From NCBI RefSeq assembly GCF_025602895.1, contig NW_026516281.1:62001-126000 (forward strand): a stretch of 64,000 nucleotides of DNA. The letters run 5' to 3'. Source of the stretch: Polychytrium aggregatum (Eukaryota; Chytridiomycota; Chytridiomycetes; Polychytriales). The notes under the pieces are model-generated. The model saw nothing but the letters and a program-made list of their open reading frames with translations, made no database searches and was not told where the DNA came from. Positions 37,821-49,768 of this stretch are shown in pieces; within the stretch, counting starts at the first letter, position 1; every line of letters starts with the position of its first letter. Made by a program: the position numbers and the translations under genes.

Positions 37821-38002
37821 CGTTTTGCCTTTGGGTTTGGGAGTGCGGTCTCGAATGCACTCGATCGATCTCCTGTGGCGATCTCCTGTGGCATGTATTC
37901 GGCCCTCAGCACGGCTCCGTACAGGCACTCTGGACACACCGTTTGGCCACGACCAGAGAAAACAACTCTCCCTCAATACTTGGTGTCCAGTTTGTTGGCC
38001 AC
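37821..38002 (-). repeat. Inverted repeat, right arm (182 bp) beside RFC
   Basis: Reverse-complement partner of 35813-35994, with five mismatches in 182 bases and no gaps. It lies 211 bp upstream of the RFC start codon and 68 bp downstream of the Spt20 stop codon. It contains no gene of its own. Confidence 0.95.
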
Positions 38003-38069
38003 GCTGTAATAAACAACCCGATGCAACCGAGAATAACGAGCGCCTTCGAAATTGGCTGTGCTGTTGGAC

Positions 38070-41000
38070 CTAAGGTCCAGCGGGCGGCTGGCCCTGGCTT
38101 TGGGCGGCAGCCTGAGCCTGGACTTGCGCCTGCGCTTGAGCCTGTGCCTGTGCTTGTGCTTGAGCCTGGGCTTGAATCTGGGCTTGTGCATGAGCTTGTA
38201 ATTGCGCTTGGGCATCGGCCAACTGTCGCTGGCGCAGGCTGTGCTGTTGTATTTGTACCAGCGGAGGGAACGACTGCAGGGACTGGCCAGCTCCAACGGA
38301 GGCTTGGGCGGCCTGCCGCTGTTGGAGTTGCAAGAACTGCTGTATCAGATGCTGCTGCTGTGCAGCATGATGCATCTGCTTCTGGGTCTGGCAAGGATGA
38401 TCGAGTCAAAAGAGCGGCAATGTAAGCATTGAGCACAGTCAATCCAATGTGGGATGTGAGGTCAAATCGCTCGCAGTGCCCACCTGTTGCTGCTGCTGTT
38501 GCTGTTGTTGCTGTTGTTGCTGCTGCTGCTGTTGTTGCTGTTGCTGGTACATGAGCATCATGATCTGCTGTGGAGTCAATGTCGCGGTGCCGGACGCGAG
38601 TGGGAACTGCATGGACTGTATCCCCGGTGCCGCCGGTCGAGGTTGTTGCTGTTGCTGCTGCTGTTGCTGCTGTTGCTGTTGCTGTTGCAGCGACATGAGA
38701 AGCTGCGGGTTTTGAGCCATCAGCTGCAGGGGTGTCTGCATGGGGCGGAATGTCGCCTGCGCAACCTGGGGCGACGCCGTGACGGGCCGGACATTGACGC
38801 CTGTCAATGTGTTGCTATGAAGTGCTGGCGACACGTTTACGGCATTCGCCATAGGCATGTTCATCGCGAGCGAGGCCGGGGTCATCACTGGCGTGGCAAC
38901 CTTGACAGCGCCGGGCTTCGGGGATGCCGTCGGGAGCGCCGTGCCTCCTTGAGACATGTTCGCCAACGCGCTTCCCGGATCGACCTTCACCATTGCCGGC
39001 ACTTGCGCTGGCGACTTGGTCTTGTCACCAATGTTCTCCTGCTTGATGGATTTGAGTGAGGAGGACTCTCCAAGAGCGCCGCTGGCGTCCATGTGCATGA
39101 TGCCGCCAGTGGCGCCTGTCTCCGTGACGAGGCTGGGCTCGGAATTCCCGATACCAAGTTGGGGTGTTGCCGCTCCGGCCTGTCCTGTCTTGTTGCCGGA
39201 CAGCTTCGCTTGCGACGACAGAACCTCTTGCTTGATCATAGGTGACGACATGATGCCAGGCTTGCTCTGGCCGTTGTCGGACTGATCGACCTGTGGCGGC
39301 ATGGTCGCAAAACCCGCTTGACCAGCCGCTGCGTTGGTGGTCGACTGTGCTGAATTTAGTTTTTTGGACTGGAGGAGCATCTGGAAATGCATCTGTTGTT
39401 GTAGATGCGGGTTCTGCACTGGCTGCATCTGGTGTACATGTAGCGGCGATGTCTGTTGTTGGTGAGCGGGCTGCTTCGGGGACTGCTGAGAAAGAACCGT
39501 GTGGTTGCCGGACTGGCCAAATGTCTGTACTGACGAAGCTCCCGCCAGGGCCATCGCGGCTGACTCCGGCTTGACATCGGATGGATTTGGATTGGAAGCT
39601 GCATCTGCGGGTGCTCCCGAGACCGATGACTGTTATGGATGGGGGGGGGCACAGTAACAGAGTCGCCTGTGAGCAATCTTGAAAGCTACATACGTGCGAT
39701 TGTGACAGAGCCGATGGTCGGACTGATTCCGTAAGCGCCATAAGCGCCGCTCGCCCACCTTTGCCAGGCGGGATGTAGGGTTGACCTGGACGACGGCAAT
39801 TCGATTGGATACTTGGGGATCGGCGTTGGCTATAGAGCCATCGGGACTGATGACAATGTCTGAGATGACGTTGTGGGTGAGGCCGTAAAAGGACTTGAAG
39901 TGGCAGACATACTGGTTTGCGGCAGCTTTGTTGCCGACCGGGAAGCTATCAGCAGACCGGTTGTGGATCTGTGAGTAACGACGGCACCTCGGAACCACGG
40001 TGTCGAGCCGGATCAAGCGGAGCTGCCACCTCTTTGGCAGGTTGCGGCAGTGCGTCAGCAAAGACGACCTCCACTAGTACTTACGCCATCGTGCCTCCGT
40101 TGCCAGTGGCGTATCCCTCGGTGTCGCCCCACCGGAGAATCGCCTCGTACTCGCCGTTGCCCATGTCGTATTGATTGAGGATTGTGTAGACCTTCTTGCC
40201 GGTCGACGAGGCTGAAAGTTATGGCAGAAAGATATTGCAGCGAGACATGGCATCAGCACATTCCACACCAATCCAGAACTCTTCGAACATGCGCGCGCTC
40301 TGATGGCACGGCCCCCTGAATCGTAGCTGCTCAAGCCATTGCCAACCACAAAGCATACCGTTGCCATCCGCAGTGTTCTCGAACTTGATCGTACGAACCA
40401 ATTTTTGTCCGGTGACGTGCGGAAGCGCCTCCTTGAGTGCTCGATCTTGAACACAGTAGCGACATTGGTGAGACCGCTGCCGCAGAACATGGAGCTCCAA
40501 GCAGCGACTCTCGATACAACTCCGTGACTTACTCTTTTTGACTTTCTGGTCGACCGAGAGGATCGGCTCCGCATCCGAAATTCGCCGCTTTCTCTTGAGC
40601 TCCTCTATATGGCGATGATTGCGAAAGCTGGGCCCGTGATAGTCGCCATTCAGAGTGGTGAGCTGATGCGCCGATAGCGCGCTACGGCGACGCAGTTCCA
40701 TCTAGCGGCTGACTCTCACACAGCGCCACCATGACCCGATGGCTACGCTCAAAGAACCCGGGTTTGTGTCATGCAAGTCGATTCCCACGCAATTGCTTGA
40801 GAATAGTTGATGCATACCTTGGCTGAAATGGCTGACCGGCCTTCTACGGGGACCAAAGAAGCGGCGGATCAGTAAAGCAGCAACCAACAGCTGCTTGGTA
40901 GCTGACCAGTACTGAGCGCTGGGCAATGGCGTGCGTGCTGCCGCGAACACCAACCTCATCCATAAACAGCAGCAACTTGTTCATTGCCTCTGCCTTGGCC

Positions 41001-42253
41001 TCCTCTTCCTGCTTGCCGACAAGGCTTTTGGTCCTCTGAGTCAGCGCCAGAGAACGACCCTTGTGCTGGTTGTAAGCAATCGTGTTCTTGGCCACCATCA
41101 CTCTGGGCGACGGGTCCAGACAAAGTGGCTCGGAGAGGATTGGCTGTGCAGAGCCATCGAGACAAAAGGAAGAATAGTGGCAGCAGCGCGATGGAGTCAG
41201 TCGGCTGCACGCAGCAGATCGCAGCGACCGAGCGGATTCGTTCAAGATGGCCATGAACAAGAGCCGCAGAGAGTCGGTACTTGCCAGAAGCTTGGCCTCC
41301 ATGGCCGTCACAAAGTCCTCTGACCACGGCGCCTTGCCCTCGGCCTCGGCGACCTGAGATACATCGGCCCACAGAGCCGCGAGTGGCGGCACTACGGTGA
41401 CCGTGAAGGAGTATGCAGGAAGGAGGCTGGATGCATCGGCAGTCTTTGGCTGACCCTTCATGACATAGCGATGATCATGGATCTCGACAATCATCTTGCC
41501 TATCGAAGCAGCGTCGGTCGAAACCGCGACACATCGGCGAGATGAGAGGTAAGGAGCATCAGCTGCACATCGCCAGAGCACTTGGCCAGATGCGATGTGG
41601 ATTCGCCGAGAGAACCGTTGCTGGCAAGCCCAGACCTTCAGTAAAGTTGGACTCGTTGAACAGATCAGAGCCGTTTTGGGGGAGCTGTCCCTGCATGATG
41701 GAGCTCAGGAATTCCTACGACGACGCAAAGTCGGAGCACTGTGAGAATCCTTCAGCGATTCTGCCAGTCGAGCAGGCGAGCGACCGGGTGCAATTGCAGA
41801 GCATGTTCTCGTCCGGAGGTCCTGAATGGATGCATCCCAAGCCAAGCCCATCCCAAACTCGCAGAGGTCGAACGAGATTGCATACATTCAGGGTCGAGTT
41901 GTACGGAAACATGGCATCGGGCTGAGAATCGGTCGAGTCCAGAGGAGAGAGAGGCAAAGCAAAAATGAGCACTCCCAAGACGCCGATATCATACAGGTGC
42001 ACTGCTCTCTGCATCGTTGGTTCCTCGAGTGGACATGACTATCGTCACCCACCTTATGCTGGAAGGTAACATGGGAGGCATGCATGTGGATGACCAGTCC
42101 GGCCTTTTGCTTTGGAGGCGGTGCGCTTGAGGCGAGCGATCCCAGGCTGCTCTGGCTCGCAGTGACAACCGCTGGAGGTGTGGGATATGCAGACTGGATC
42201 AGTGTGTGTCGGGCTTGGTCGCATCGGCAGCGGCCAGCTCCTCCCGAGTTCAT
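38070..42253 (-). CDS. SPT20: SAGA complex subunit Spt20, polyglutamine-rich
   Basis: Spt20 is a structural subunit of the SAGA transcription coactivator. The Spt20 domain is spread over small exons: KAGLVIHMHASHVTFQHK (exon 42053-42253), PDAMFPYNSTLN (41886-41921), EFLSSIMQGQLPQNGSDLFN (41636-41714) and GKMIVEIHDHRYVMKGQP (41285-41499). Then come PILSEPLCLDPSPRVMVAKN (from 41143), EAILRWGDTEGYATGNGGTM and FPVGNKAAANQYVCHFKSFY. The VEIHDHR block is the strongest family marker. The long C-terminal part (39.6-38.1 kb) is rich in Gln, Pro and Ala, with two polyglutamine tracts and an Ala-Gln repeat, and ends at the stop at 38070-38072. The intron from 41284 starts GCAAGT. The start used, ATG at 42251-42253, is provisional: coding-like stretches upstream to about 42.8 kb (for example LDAAIRELLASMSELLAEG) may be further exons. 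Confidence 0.85.
38484..38692 (-). repeat. Two CAG/CAA polyglutamine tracts in SPT20
   Basis: Mixed CAG and CAA codons encode about 20 and 16 glutamines, at about 38484-38546 and 38643-38690, separated by a Pro/Met/Leu-rich segment. A third, Ala-Gln dipeptide repeat lies at about 38110-38200. Confidence 0.9.
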
Positions 42254-43237
42254 GATGGTGCTGTGCTTCCTGTCGGGGGGGGGGTGGGACCTTCGGCGAG
42301 CAATTCACTCATCGAGGCGAGCAGTTCGCGGATGGCAGCATCGAGAGCAGAGGGCATTGCCTGAATCGAAGCGGGTTGGAGCGGACGAGCGACACGAATC
42401 GGTTATTATGCGTCTGCACTCACAGCTCAGCTTGGACGTCGGCCCCTTTGGTATTTTCACCTGTTGTGAAGGAAGATGAAAATTGGACGGAGCGTGAGCT
42501 GGATCTGATGCCTGTCGAGGGCTTGGTAGCCTCATACAGATCGGCAGGCACGGAGGGATGGGTCAATGGGGCACGGCAAGATTCAGGCAGGCGAGAGCCA
42601 TCCGAACAGCCAAGGGCAAGCCAGAGGTTTTGGCGAGACGAATGAAGAGCGAGCATCCGTCCACACCCGTCCGTTGCTTTAATTGTGTGATCGTGGGCAA
42701 CAGCGACGGCGATCGGGGCAGCTGGTAAACAGGAGCCGAGGGAGGAACGAGGCCGATGGGATGAAGCTCGCCCGAACGCAGCCAACACTCATGCAAAGCC
42801 TGCCGGCGCCAGGCTTGCTCTATTACTTTGGACATGCGGGGGTGATCACAGGTGATCTCGATGGATGGGTAGCGGGCCTGGGCGGTGGGCAATGTCAGCT
42901 GTGCGAGGGGGTGGGGCGCTTGACGGATGCTCAGGAGAGATGGATCAAAAGCCGCGGCGAACGAAAGCGGAGGCGAACTCTGGCGGTCTGTGTCCGAAGC
43001 GATACCCATCCTTCCCACCTCCTCACATCGAGGCCCAGATGCAGCCCCAGCCAGTCACCCCTCCCCGAGTTCCGCTGGACAGCGAGAAAATGAATCAGCG
43101 GTAGCGACTCCACGATGCTTATATTCAAACGAGATACGTATGCAGCTTGTCCTGTCGCAGCATCGGACGAAGAAACGAGAACGACGACGGACAACTCTGG
43201 CGGCAGCAACAGCGTTACTCGACTCAGGAGTAGTCTC
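42254..43237. other. Spacer between SPT20 and the epsin gene; may hold SPT20 5' exons
   Basis: No independent gene is recognised. On the minus strand, segments near 42300-42360 (ALDAAIRELLASMSELL), 42465-42535 (RLPSPRQASDPAHAPSNF) and 42620-42830 look like protein-coding composition and may be 5' exons of Spt20. Splice phases could not be fixed. A run of nine G residues at about 42277 could hide a length error. Confidence 0.35.
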
Positions 43238-46200
43238 CTAGAAGAAGGGATTCGGTGCGCTGTTAGCCTGGGTCTGGAAGAGGTTCTGGTTGCCGAACGG
43301 CTGCTGTTGCTGGGCAGCAAAAGGTTGCTGTTGCTGGAGACCGAACGGCTGCTGCTGCTGCTGTTGTTGTTGTTGTTGTTGTTGTTGGAAGCCAAATGGT
43401 TGTGTGCTGGCGCTCTGGGGTGCGAGAGAGGCGAACGGATCCTGTCCTCCGAACCCACCGGCGCTGCCAGTCGAGAGACTGGCGGCTCCGGTATAGGGCG
43501 AGGGGTTGAAGGACGAGAATCCAGAGATGCCCGAGGCCCCCGAGACGCTGCTCGCTCCGCTGAAGGGCGAGGCAGTTCCCGAGATGCCGCCGAAGGCGTT
43601 TGCGGCCGAGCTGTTGGCCCCGAGCAGGTTGGATCCGCCCTGGGCAGAGAGCTGCGAAAGCGTGGGCTGGGCCGGCTTGGGAGCTTCCCACTGGAAGGCA
43701 TTGCTGGTCGCGGCGGGTGCGGAGGAGGCAAATGGGTTCTGGGAAACCTGGGGACCGAAGCCGCCGTTGCTGACCGGCTTGGCCGACTGGAGCGGATCCA
43801 GCCCCGAGAACGCCGGGGTGGTCTTTCTGCTTGACGCAAAGATATCTTGGGGCGACGAGCTGCTCAAGGCAGGGCTTCTTGTGGACTGCTGGTGACAAGA
43901 AGGATGGGCCCGCTGCGTGAGTAACGGCGGCAGTCGAATGTCGAGACGGCAGCACATCGACACAGCTCCCACCCTCCGACGAAGCACAGAGGGGAAGAGC
44001 GGGTCTGGGTGTGAACATTGTGGACGTGCATCACGGAACAGCCCGCTCTTGCTCCCGGGTCCTCACCGAGTTTAGTCCACCCAGGGAGGCAAACGGGTCG
44101 CCGGAAGCAGAAGCACCCGCAGGCTTGCCGACAGCTGCACCCCCAAAGATGTTGGGGCTTGTGGGAACCCCCGAGGTCAGAGCAGGTCTGGCGGTTGAAG
44201 GGATTGTGGCGTCAGGATGATGATAACTCCCAGGAATGCGCGATCGGCGAGCAAACATCGCATGATGGGCATGATGGTGCCAACTCACTGGATAGGCTTG
44301 CTGCCCGATAGACTTGCAAACGGATCGATGTTGGCGTTGCTAGGAACGTGAAGAAGGAGTCAGAGCCAGATGCACATACCAATGCACGTACCAATGCGCT
44401 GCACCCGAGCCGTACACGCCACAGCAAAGTGTTTGGGAGATATCCAGACCAGCGCCCTCGCTGGCTCAAACTCACTTGCTTCGAGTGAGATCGACGAGAT
44501 GGTCTTCGGTTTTGGGCTGCAATTAAGAACGGCAGGAAGCAGCGCAGGTTTGGTCAATACAAGACAGGAGGCAGGACTGAGAACGATGTGACCCGAGCCG
44601 ACTCGAGCACGGACTGCACTTTGCCATAGGACGTCGCCTCTTTGTGGCTCAGAGGCATTGGTTACTTACAGGGATCACGACAGGCTTGTTGATGAAGGGG
44701 TTGGCGGCTGAGGCAGACAGAGGCTGCAATCCCGCAAACGGGTTGGCGGCCGAGTTAGCAGCGGCGGCAGCGTTAGCCATGGCCTGTTGTTGCTGTTGCT
44801 GGGCGAGGAGCTGCTGCTGTTGCTGCTGCTGGGCAAGCAACTGCTGCTGTTGTTGCTGTTGGATCAGGTACTGCTGCTGAAGCTGCTGCTGTTCAAGCTG
44901 TTGCTGAAGAAGCTGCTGCTGTGCCAACTGCTGCTGAAGCATCTGTTGTTGGTAGAGCTGGTTTTGGAGACCAAAGGGATCCGAGTTGGCGAGGTTGGGG
45001 GCTGGGACCTCGGCGGTGCTTGAGAAAAAGTCAATCAGGACGGGGTCTCCGGTCCGGTGCTCGGCTACGGTGCTTCCGGTCATGTGTGCTTGCATCTTTC
45101 GTCGCTCGATGGCTTCCTTTTCGCTCATCTCAAGCGCTCGCTGAAGTTCAGCCTCGCTGAGGTCGGCGGACAGAGAATTAGAGCATTTGCGTCAACGATA
45201 GACCAGCTTATGTTGCAACGATGTGCATTCTATGGTGAGACGGGGGGGTTTGTGCGCCGGCATTGTTGCGCCATCCCAACGCGCTACAGTGGAGCATACT
45301 TCTTCAAGCCTTCGAGGCGACGTCGCTCCTCGGCCGTGGCCGTCTTTTTGCTTTCTTCAAGGGCACGGCGCATGTCGGTATCAGCAAAGTTACCGCCGCT
45401 TTCGCCATAGTGCCCGCTGCCGTAGTCCGAGTCGCCAACGTAGTTGCTTCGGCCACGGCGATTGGTGCGGGCGTCACGCAGACGCTCCTCGTCGTTCAGC
45501 AGGGCGGTGACTTCTTTGCACTTTGAGCGGACTGGGCGATATCAAAGCAGCCACACGAGGGCGGATCCATCAGTGGCCAGATCGGGAACGAGACCGCATT
45601 GGATATATCGAGGGGAAGCCAGGACATTCGGCGCGATAGACGACAAGGTCCTACCCAACGAGCCTTGGTCGCGACCGTCGTCGTCAAAGTACTGGAACTC
45701 CTTCAAGGTCTGAATGATGTGGATGTTTTCTTTGAAATACTCGACAACCAGATCAGAGCCGTTTCTCAGTATGTAATCCGTGAGAATCAGCGACTGGTGT
45801 TTTTGGGATCGACAGCGCAGAGATAGAAGAAAGGAGGGCCAGTATGAGAAGTTGAACGGCACGAAGCGACACGAGAAACGAAGCGGGCTTGAAAGAGGAC
45901 GATACCAGAAGCGCAGTGTGACGGTGTGGCGGGCCCGAATGGACACCGCCCTCACACGCCACAACCACGCAACAGGCCGTTCTCGATGGGATCTGTCGGT
46001 GCCGGCCAGCGAGCGCACGACCAGAGAGCGCACGACCAGAGGAGCGCACGGCCAACACACCTTGTACACATGTCTCCAGTTCTTGCCAGAATCATTCAGA
46101 CGCTTGTCCAGGATCTCCATGATTTCCAGAAACTCTCGTCTACGCGGATGGACAGAGGCAGAAGTGAGCGTGAGCTCGAGCATGCGAGTCGTGAGGCGAA

Positions 46201-47172
46201 AGGGGGCACACATCTGGACGAGCCAAAAAGAACCTCCTCCCCCCCCCTCTCCATCGAGTATGACGTACTGGGTGTAGGTAGAGCTTGAGATTTCATCCAT
46301 CAGCTTGGCAGAAGGGCCCCACTGGGACAGGCGAGGAAACAAGCCCAGAAAACCAAAATACAATCAGTTTTCGCTGGATTTGGGACATGTCCCGTCCAAA
46401 CACACTGCTCTGTGCCGAATCTGTGGGCTCGGCGCGCAAACCACCCTCCTCCCCAGACGGCCCGCCAAGCAAAGCGTCCGGTCCGGTCCGGCTTAGTTTG
46501 GTTTGGTTTGGTAGTCTTTTCGCTCGAGAGTGCCGAGCCAAGGCGACTTCAGCATCAAACCAGCGGGCCACAGCAGATGAAGAGCCCGGCATTGCCACAG
46601 GACCGGACGGCAGGGACCGCTAATGGATGAACGGTAGGACGGACAGCAAAACTTACAGCATCGTTGGACGTGGCCGTGCTGATCCAGGTTGATTTTGTCG
46701 AGGAGGTGGGTTAGGGGGGGGGCGGGGCGGAGGATAGAGAGTGGTGGCGGGTGGGATGGGATGCGATGATAACATCAGCAACCGAACGAGCCAGGAGCCG
46801 TTTGAATCTGCGGGCGGCGGATGTGCTTTGTCCACCCAAGCACCGGAGACGGGCCAACTCACCGGACTTTGATCTGCAAGTCCGAATACCCCTTGACGAG
46901 GTTTTTGCTGGTGGACAGAGAGCAGAATTCAAGCCAGAGTCAGTCAAGAGCCTGTCGAGCTCGGCGAAGGGAAGAGGGGGGGGGATTCTGATCTCCTCGC
47001 TGGCGACAGAACCGAGGAAGATGCGGATTCTGCATCCGTGCGGGACCAGGCAGCCTGTTGTGGGAGAGGAGAGTGAAGCCAAGGAGGCTGGATCCGATAC
47101 ACAATCGCCGGACGAGGGCCCAGGCAGGAAAACCTACGCCGTGCGCATAACACTCTTGCCGACGCCTGACAT
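43238..47172 (-). CDS. ENT1: Epsin (ENTH domain, two UIMs, clathrin adaptor), 12 exons
   Basis: Epsins bind PtdIns(4,5)P2, ubiquitinated cargo and clathrin/AP-2 during endocytosis. Exons 47138-47172, 46863-46907, 46657-46678, 46269-46321, 46061-46139, 45655-45793, 45300-45531, 44670-45156, 44476-44516, 44289-44339, 44067-44187 and 43238-43885 join in phase to about 650 residues. The ENTH domain runs from MSGVGKSVMRTAKNLVKGYS through TATSNDAWGPSAKLMDEISS and NDSGKNWRHVYKSLILTDYI to TLKEFQYFDDDGRDQG. Two ubiquitin-interacting motifs follow: TDMRRALEESKKTA and EAELQRALEMSEKEA. Then come NSDPFG-type motifs, polyglutamine tracts, a clathrin-box-like HLVDLTRS and many NPF or DPF motifs, ending NPFF. 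Several 5' exons are very small (22, 35 and 45 bp). The symbol follows the yeast family name and does not imply one-to-one orthology. Confidence 0.93.
43294..44960 (-). repeat. Polyglutamine tracts in the epsin gene
   Basis: CAG/CAA runs occur at about 43294-43390 and 44784-44960, in frame, giving long Gln stretches between the DPF and NPF motifs. Leu and Phe interruptions break the runs. Confidence 0.85.
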
Positions 47173-47833
47173 GACGGATGATGCTGGGCGGGTGTGGATT
47201 CGATAGCGAAGGGTTCGGGGCTGTGCGCCGAGGGAGGACGACGGAGGAGGGATTGGTCTCGCGGGGAGGCTGTTGCTGCTGTTGGCGCTGGCGCTGGTGC
47301 TGGTGCTGCTGCTGCGGCCTTGCGCTGGAGACGGGGAGAGCGGACGAGCGCCCTGTGTGTGCGGATATTGGAGGAAAACGCCCGGGGGAAGGCGAGCGGA
47401 AATCCATCCAAAAGAGAAGCGCTGACGACAGGGGTCGTGCCGAAGGGCGGATCGAACCGGAGCGAGTGGCGGCGTGGGAACCTGCTGCTGAGGATACTGG
47501 CCGAGTATACAACATCGAAGGCCAGGAAACGATCCCGAGGATGAGAGATCGAGTATACGGATTGCTCAGGGCGCTGAATACACTCTAGGCTCTGACAGCG
47601 ATGACAACGCCTGTGGACCGCACGCCGCCGCTCCTATTTGCTCGGCTCAACTGGACTCGAGTGCCTGGAAGCAGCCAGCACTCCCATCACGGGCATCTGC
47701 TTTCCAAAAACACACACCCTCCATTGCAAACCCAGGGGCCCTCCGGCAGACAAAACAATGTCCTGTTATTGACGATCAGCAAGAGCCGCTCCAGTCTCAC
47801 AGTTCAAGTGGAGGAGGGACGGGGGGACGGGCC
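47173..47833. other. Spacer between the epsin start and the epimerase stop
   Basis: No gene recognised. It contains a CTG/GCG-rich stretch near 47265-47320 that opens frames on both strands without recognisable similarity. The left part should hold the epsin promoter. Confidence 0.4.
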
Positions 47834-49768
47834 TTAGACGACAAGGATCTGCTGGCCCTCCCACGACTGGCCAGCCTCGAGGACGATCGGGGTCGAGACC
47901 GAGCCCACCTCGACACAGACCATGTTCTTGTACTCCTCGTCGCCAAAGTCGGCCATGGCCTGGGCCTTTTCGATCCAAGGATTCCACAGCACAACGTCGG
48001 GGAAGTTGGTCTTGTGGATGCGGACATCGCCAATGTGGGTATTCTCGACCAACACCTCGCCGTCGACCTGCTGATAGACGCGGTCGACTTCCATCGCGAT
48101 CTTGGCCTCAGATCGGGTCTCGGTAAAAGTACCGGGGGTCACCTTATCGAGGTACTGTCGGTTCTCGAAGCCGCGGACGGCAACATCATCGACATTCTGG
48201 GAGCGGAAGAGGATGCAAAGGAGGGTGAGTGTTGCAGCCAAAGCAGATTCGTTCAAGGCGCATCAAGCGCACCATACACGGTAAAGTCAGTACTCGGGCG
48301 GCCGGCACTCGCCAGACTTGGGTACCTCCTGCTTCCAACCGAACGAGCGCATGTCCTCACCGCGATTCTCAGGTACGTATGCAGCAGCGAGGTGAACAGG
48401 AAGCTCTCGCTGCCGGGGTTCTCGGCCCTCAGGGAGGTGGTCAGGGTTCGGTCGGCCAGACGGACGGTATACACGAGGCGGAAATCGTGCTGCCAGAGAG
48501 CACGGAGGTGCTCGGGGACGAGCTCGGGGCGAAGCTCTGTTGACGGGCAGATCAGTATTGTCGATCAGTATTGTGAATCAGCATCGTCGATCAGTATTGT
48601 GGGTCAGTATCGTGGATCGGCACGGAGCGTTCGCGTCCAATGCAATCGGCGACGAGCACCAGATCAAAACTGTGAGAGACTCGACAGCCATCGCGGCGGA
48701 TATCACTATTGCTTTTGAACCCCATTTGCGGGTCCGAGCAGTCCACTGAGGCAGATTGCCATCCAGCTCGGCGACTCGCTTGCTCGTTGGGAGTAGAATC
48801 GATGCTCACCAAATTGAACAACGACTTCGTCGCTCGAATCCTTGACGGCACCCAAGAACTTCCAGCTGCAGCCGAGATGGTAAGTATCACTGCATGAGCA
48901 CATGGCACGACTGGTGTTGCAGCGCGGAAAGCGGGCTTGTGCAGGCCAAGGAAGCGCTGAAGAAGGGGAGAGAGGCTCGCTCACGGATCTGGGAGTCCAT
49001 CACGGCACCGCCACCGGAGGATAGCATGCGCTGAAATATGGGACTTACGTCGAGTTGCGAGCGAATCCGTGCTGCGGAAGCTTGCTGTACGAGACCGATC
49101 CAAAATGAGGGAAGACGAGAGGACTGGCATCCATGGAATAGGCAAAAGAGAGCCAGTAGTCAGCGGGATTGACTCTGCGATGGGATAGACATGGCCCAGC
49201 ACGACGCAGATCGATCCGATGATCCCTCGAAATTGCGCAACATACATGCCGCCGCGGATGGCCTTGGACGAGTCGAGGAGAGCCTTGGAGCTGGAGCACA
49301 TCCGGAGAAGCAAGCCGTCAGCCCAACGGCTCAAATGTGCGTGCATATTCTGGAATTGTCTGCAACATCAACAGTCACGCTGATGCGGCGATGCATACAG
49401 AGGCGCATCTGGTAGCAATCCTCAAGCTCCCCCCCCCAATGCCCACACACACACAAACCATCTCCAACGAAACGACGAGGCCGCAGATACCTGAGGAAGA
49501 GCCGCTCATGGCCGTCCACGGTCCAGGAGGTCACGGTGGCGCCAAAGTAGAAGATGGTGACCGAGGAGTTTGCAAAGGAGAGCTGGACGAAGCGGGGATC
49601 GGCAGTGTTGACTTTTGAAGGCGATTGCGGGAAGAGATGGCGGAGACGGTCACAGCAAAAACAGAGGACGGTTGAGGATCGTGGTGGGGCTGCAGGGAGT
49701 GGCCAGAGCGACGACAGCCGCGATCAAGGGGAGCCCGGTGGAAAAGACGGTCGGCAGTTACCTGGCAT
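47834..49768 (-). CDS. Glucose-6-phosphate 1-epimerase (YMR099C-type aldose epimerase fold)
   Basis: The family interconverts alpha and beta anomers of glucose 6-phosphate in the cytosol. Coding blocks in order are SSVTIFYFGATVTSWTVDGH (about 49.5 kb), SSSKALLDSSKAIRGGM (about 49.26), SPLVFPHFGSVSYSKLPQHG followed by FARNST (about 49.1), SWKFLGAVKDSSDEVVVQFG, DFRLVYTVRLADRTLTTSLR and SFLFTSLLHTYLRIA. The last exon carries VTPGTFTETRSEAKIAMEVD, PDVVLWNPWIEKAQAMADFG and EEYKNMVCVEVGSV. The KLPQHGFARNS, HTYLRI and VLWNPWIEKAQAMADF blocks carry the usual active-site His, Arg and Glu positions. The stop is at 47834-47836. The first exon is uncertain: ATGCCAG at 49762-49768 before a GTAACT donor would give the Met-Pro start common in the family. 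Intron edges are approximate. Confidence 0.9.
48550..48620. repeat. Short tandem repeat in an epimerase intron
   Basis: GATCAGTATTGT-like units recur five to six times with small changes (GAATCAGCATCGTC, GGGTCAGTATCGTG). They lie between the DFRLVY exon and the SWKFLG exon. Confidence 0.75.

Noticed and set aside
44641-45160. Plus-strand poly-Leu/poly-Cys frames opposite the epsin and SPT20 polyglutamine tracts
   Set aside because: They are antisense readings of CAG/CAA codons and carry no other signal.
46940-47515. A 191-codon minus-strand frame upstream of the epsin gene
   Set aside because: It looked like a possible first exon, but the phase-consistent start MSGVGKSVMRTA at 47138-47172 fits the ENTH family and lies in another frame.
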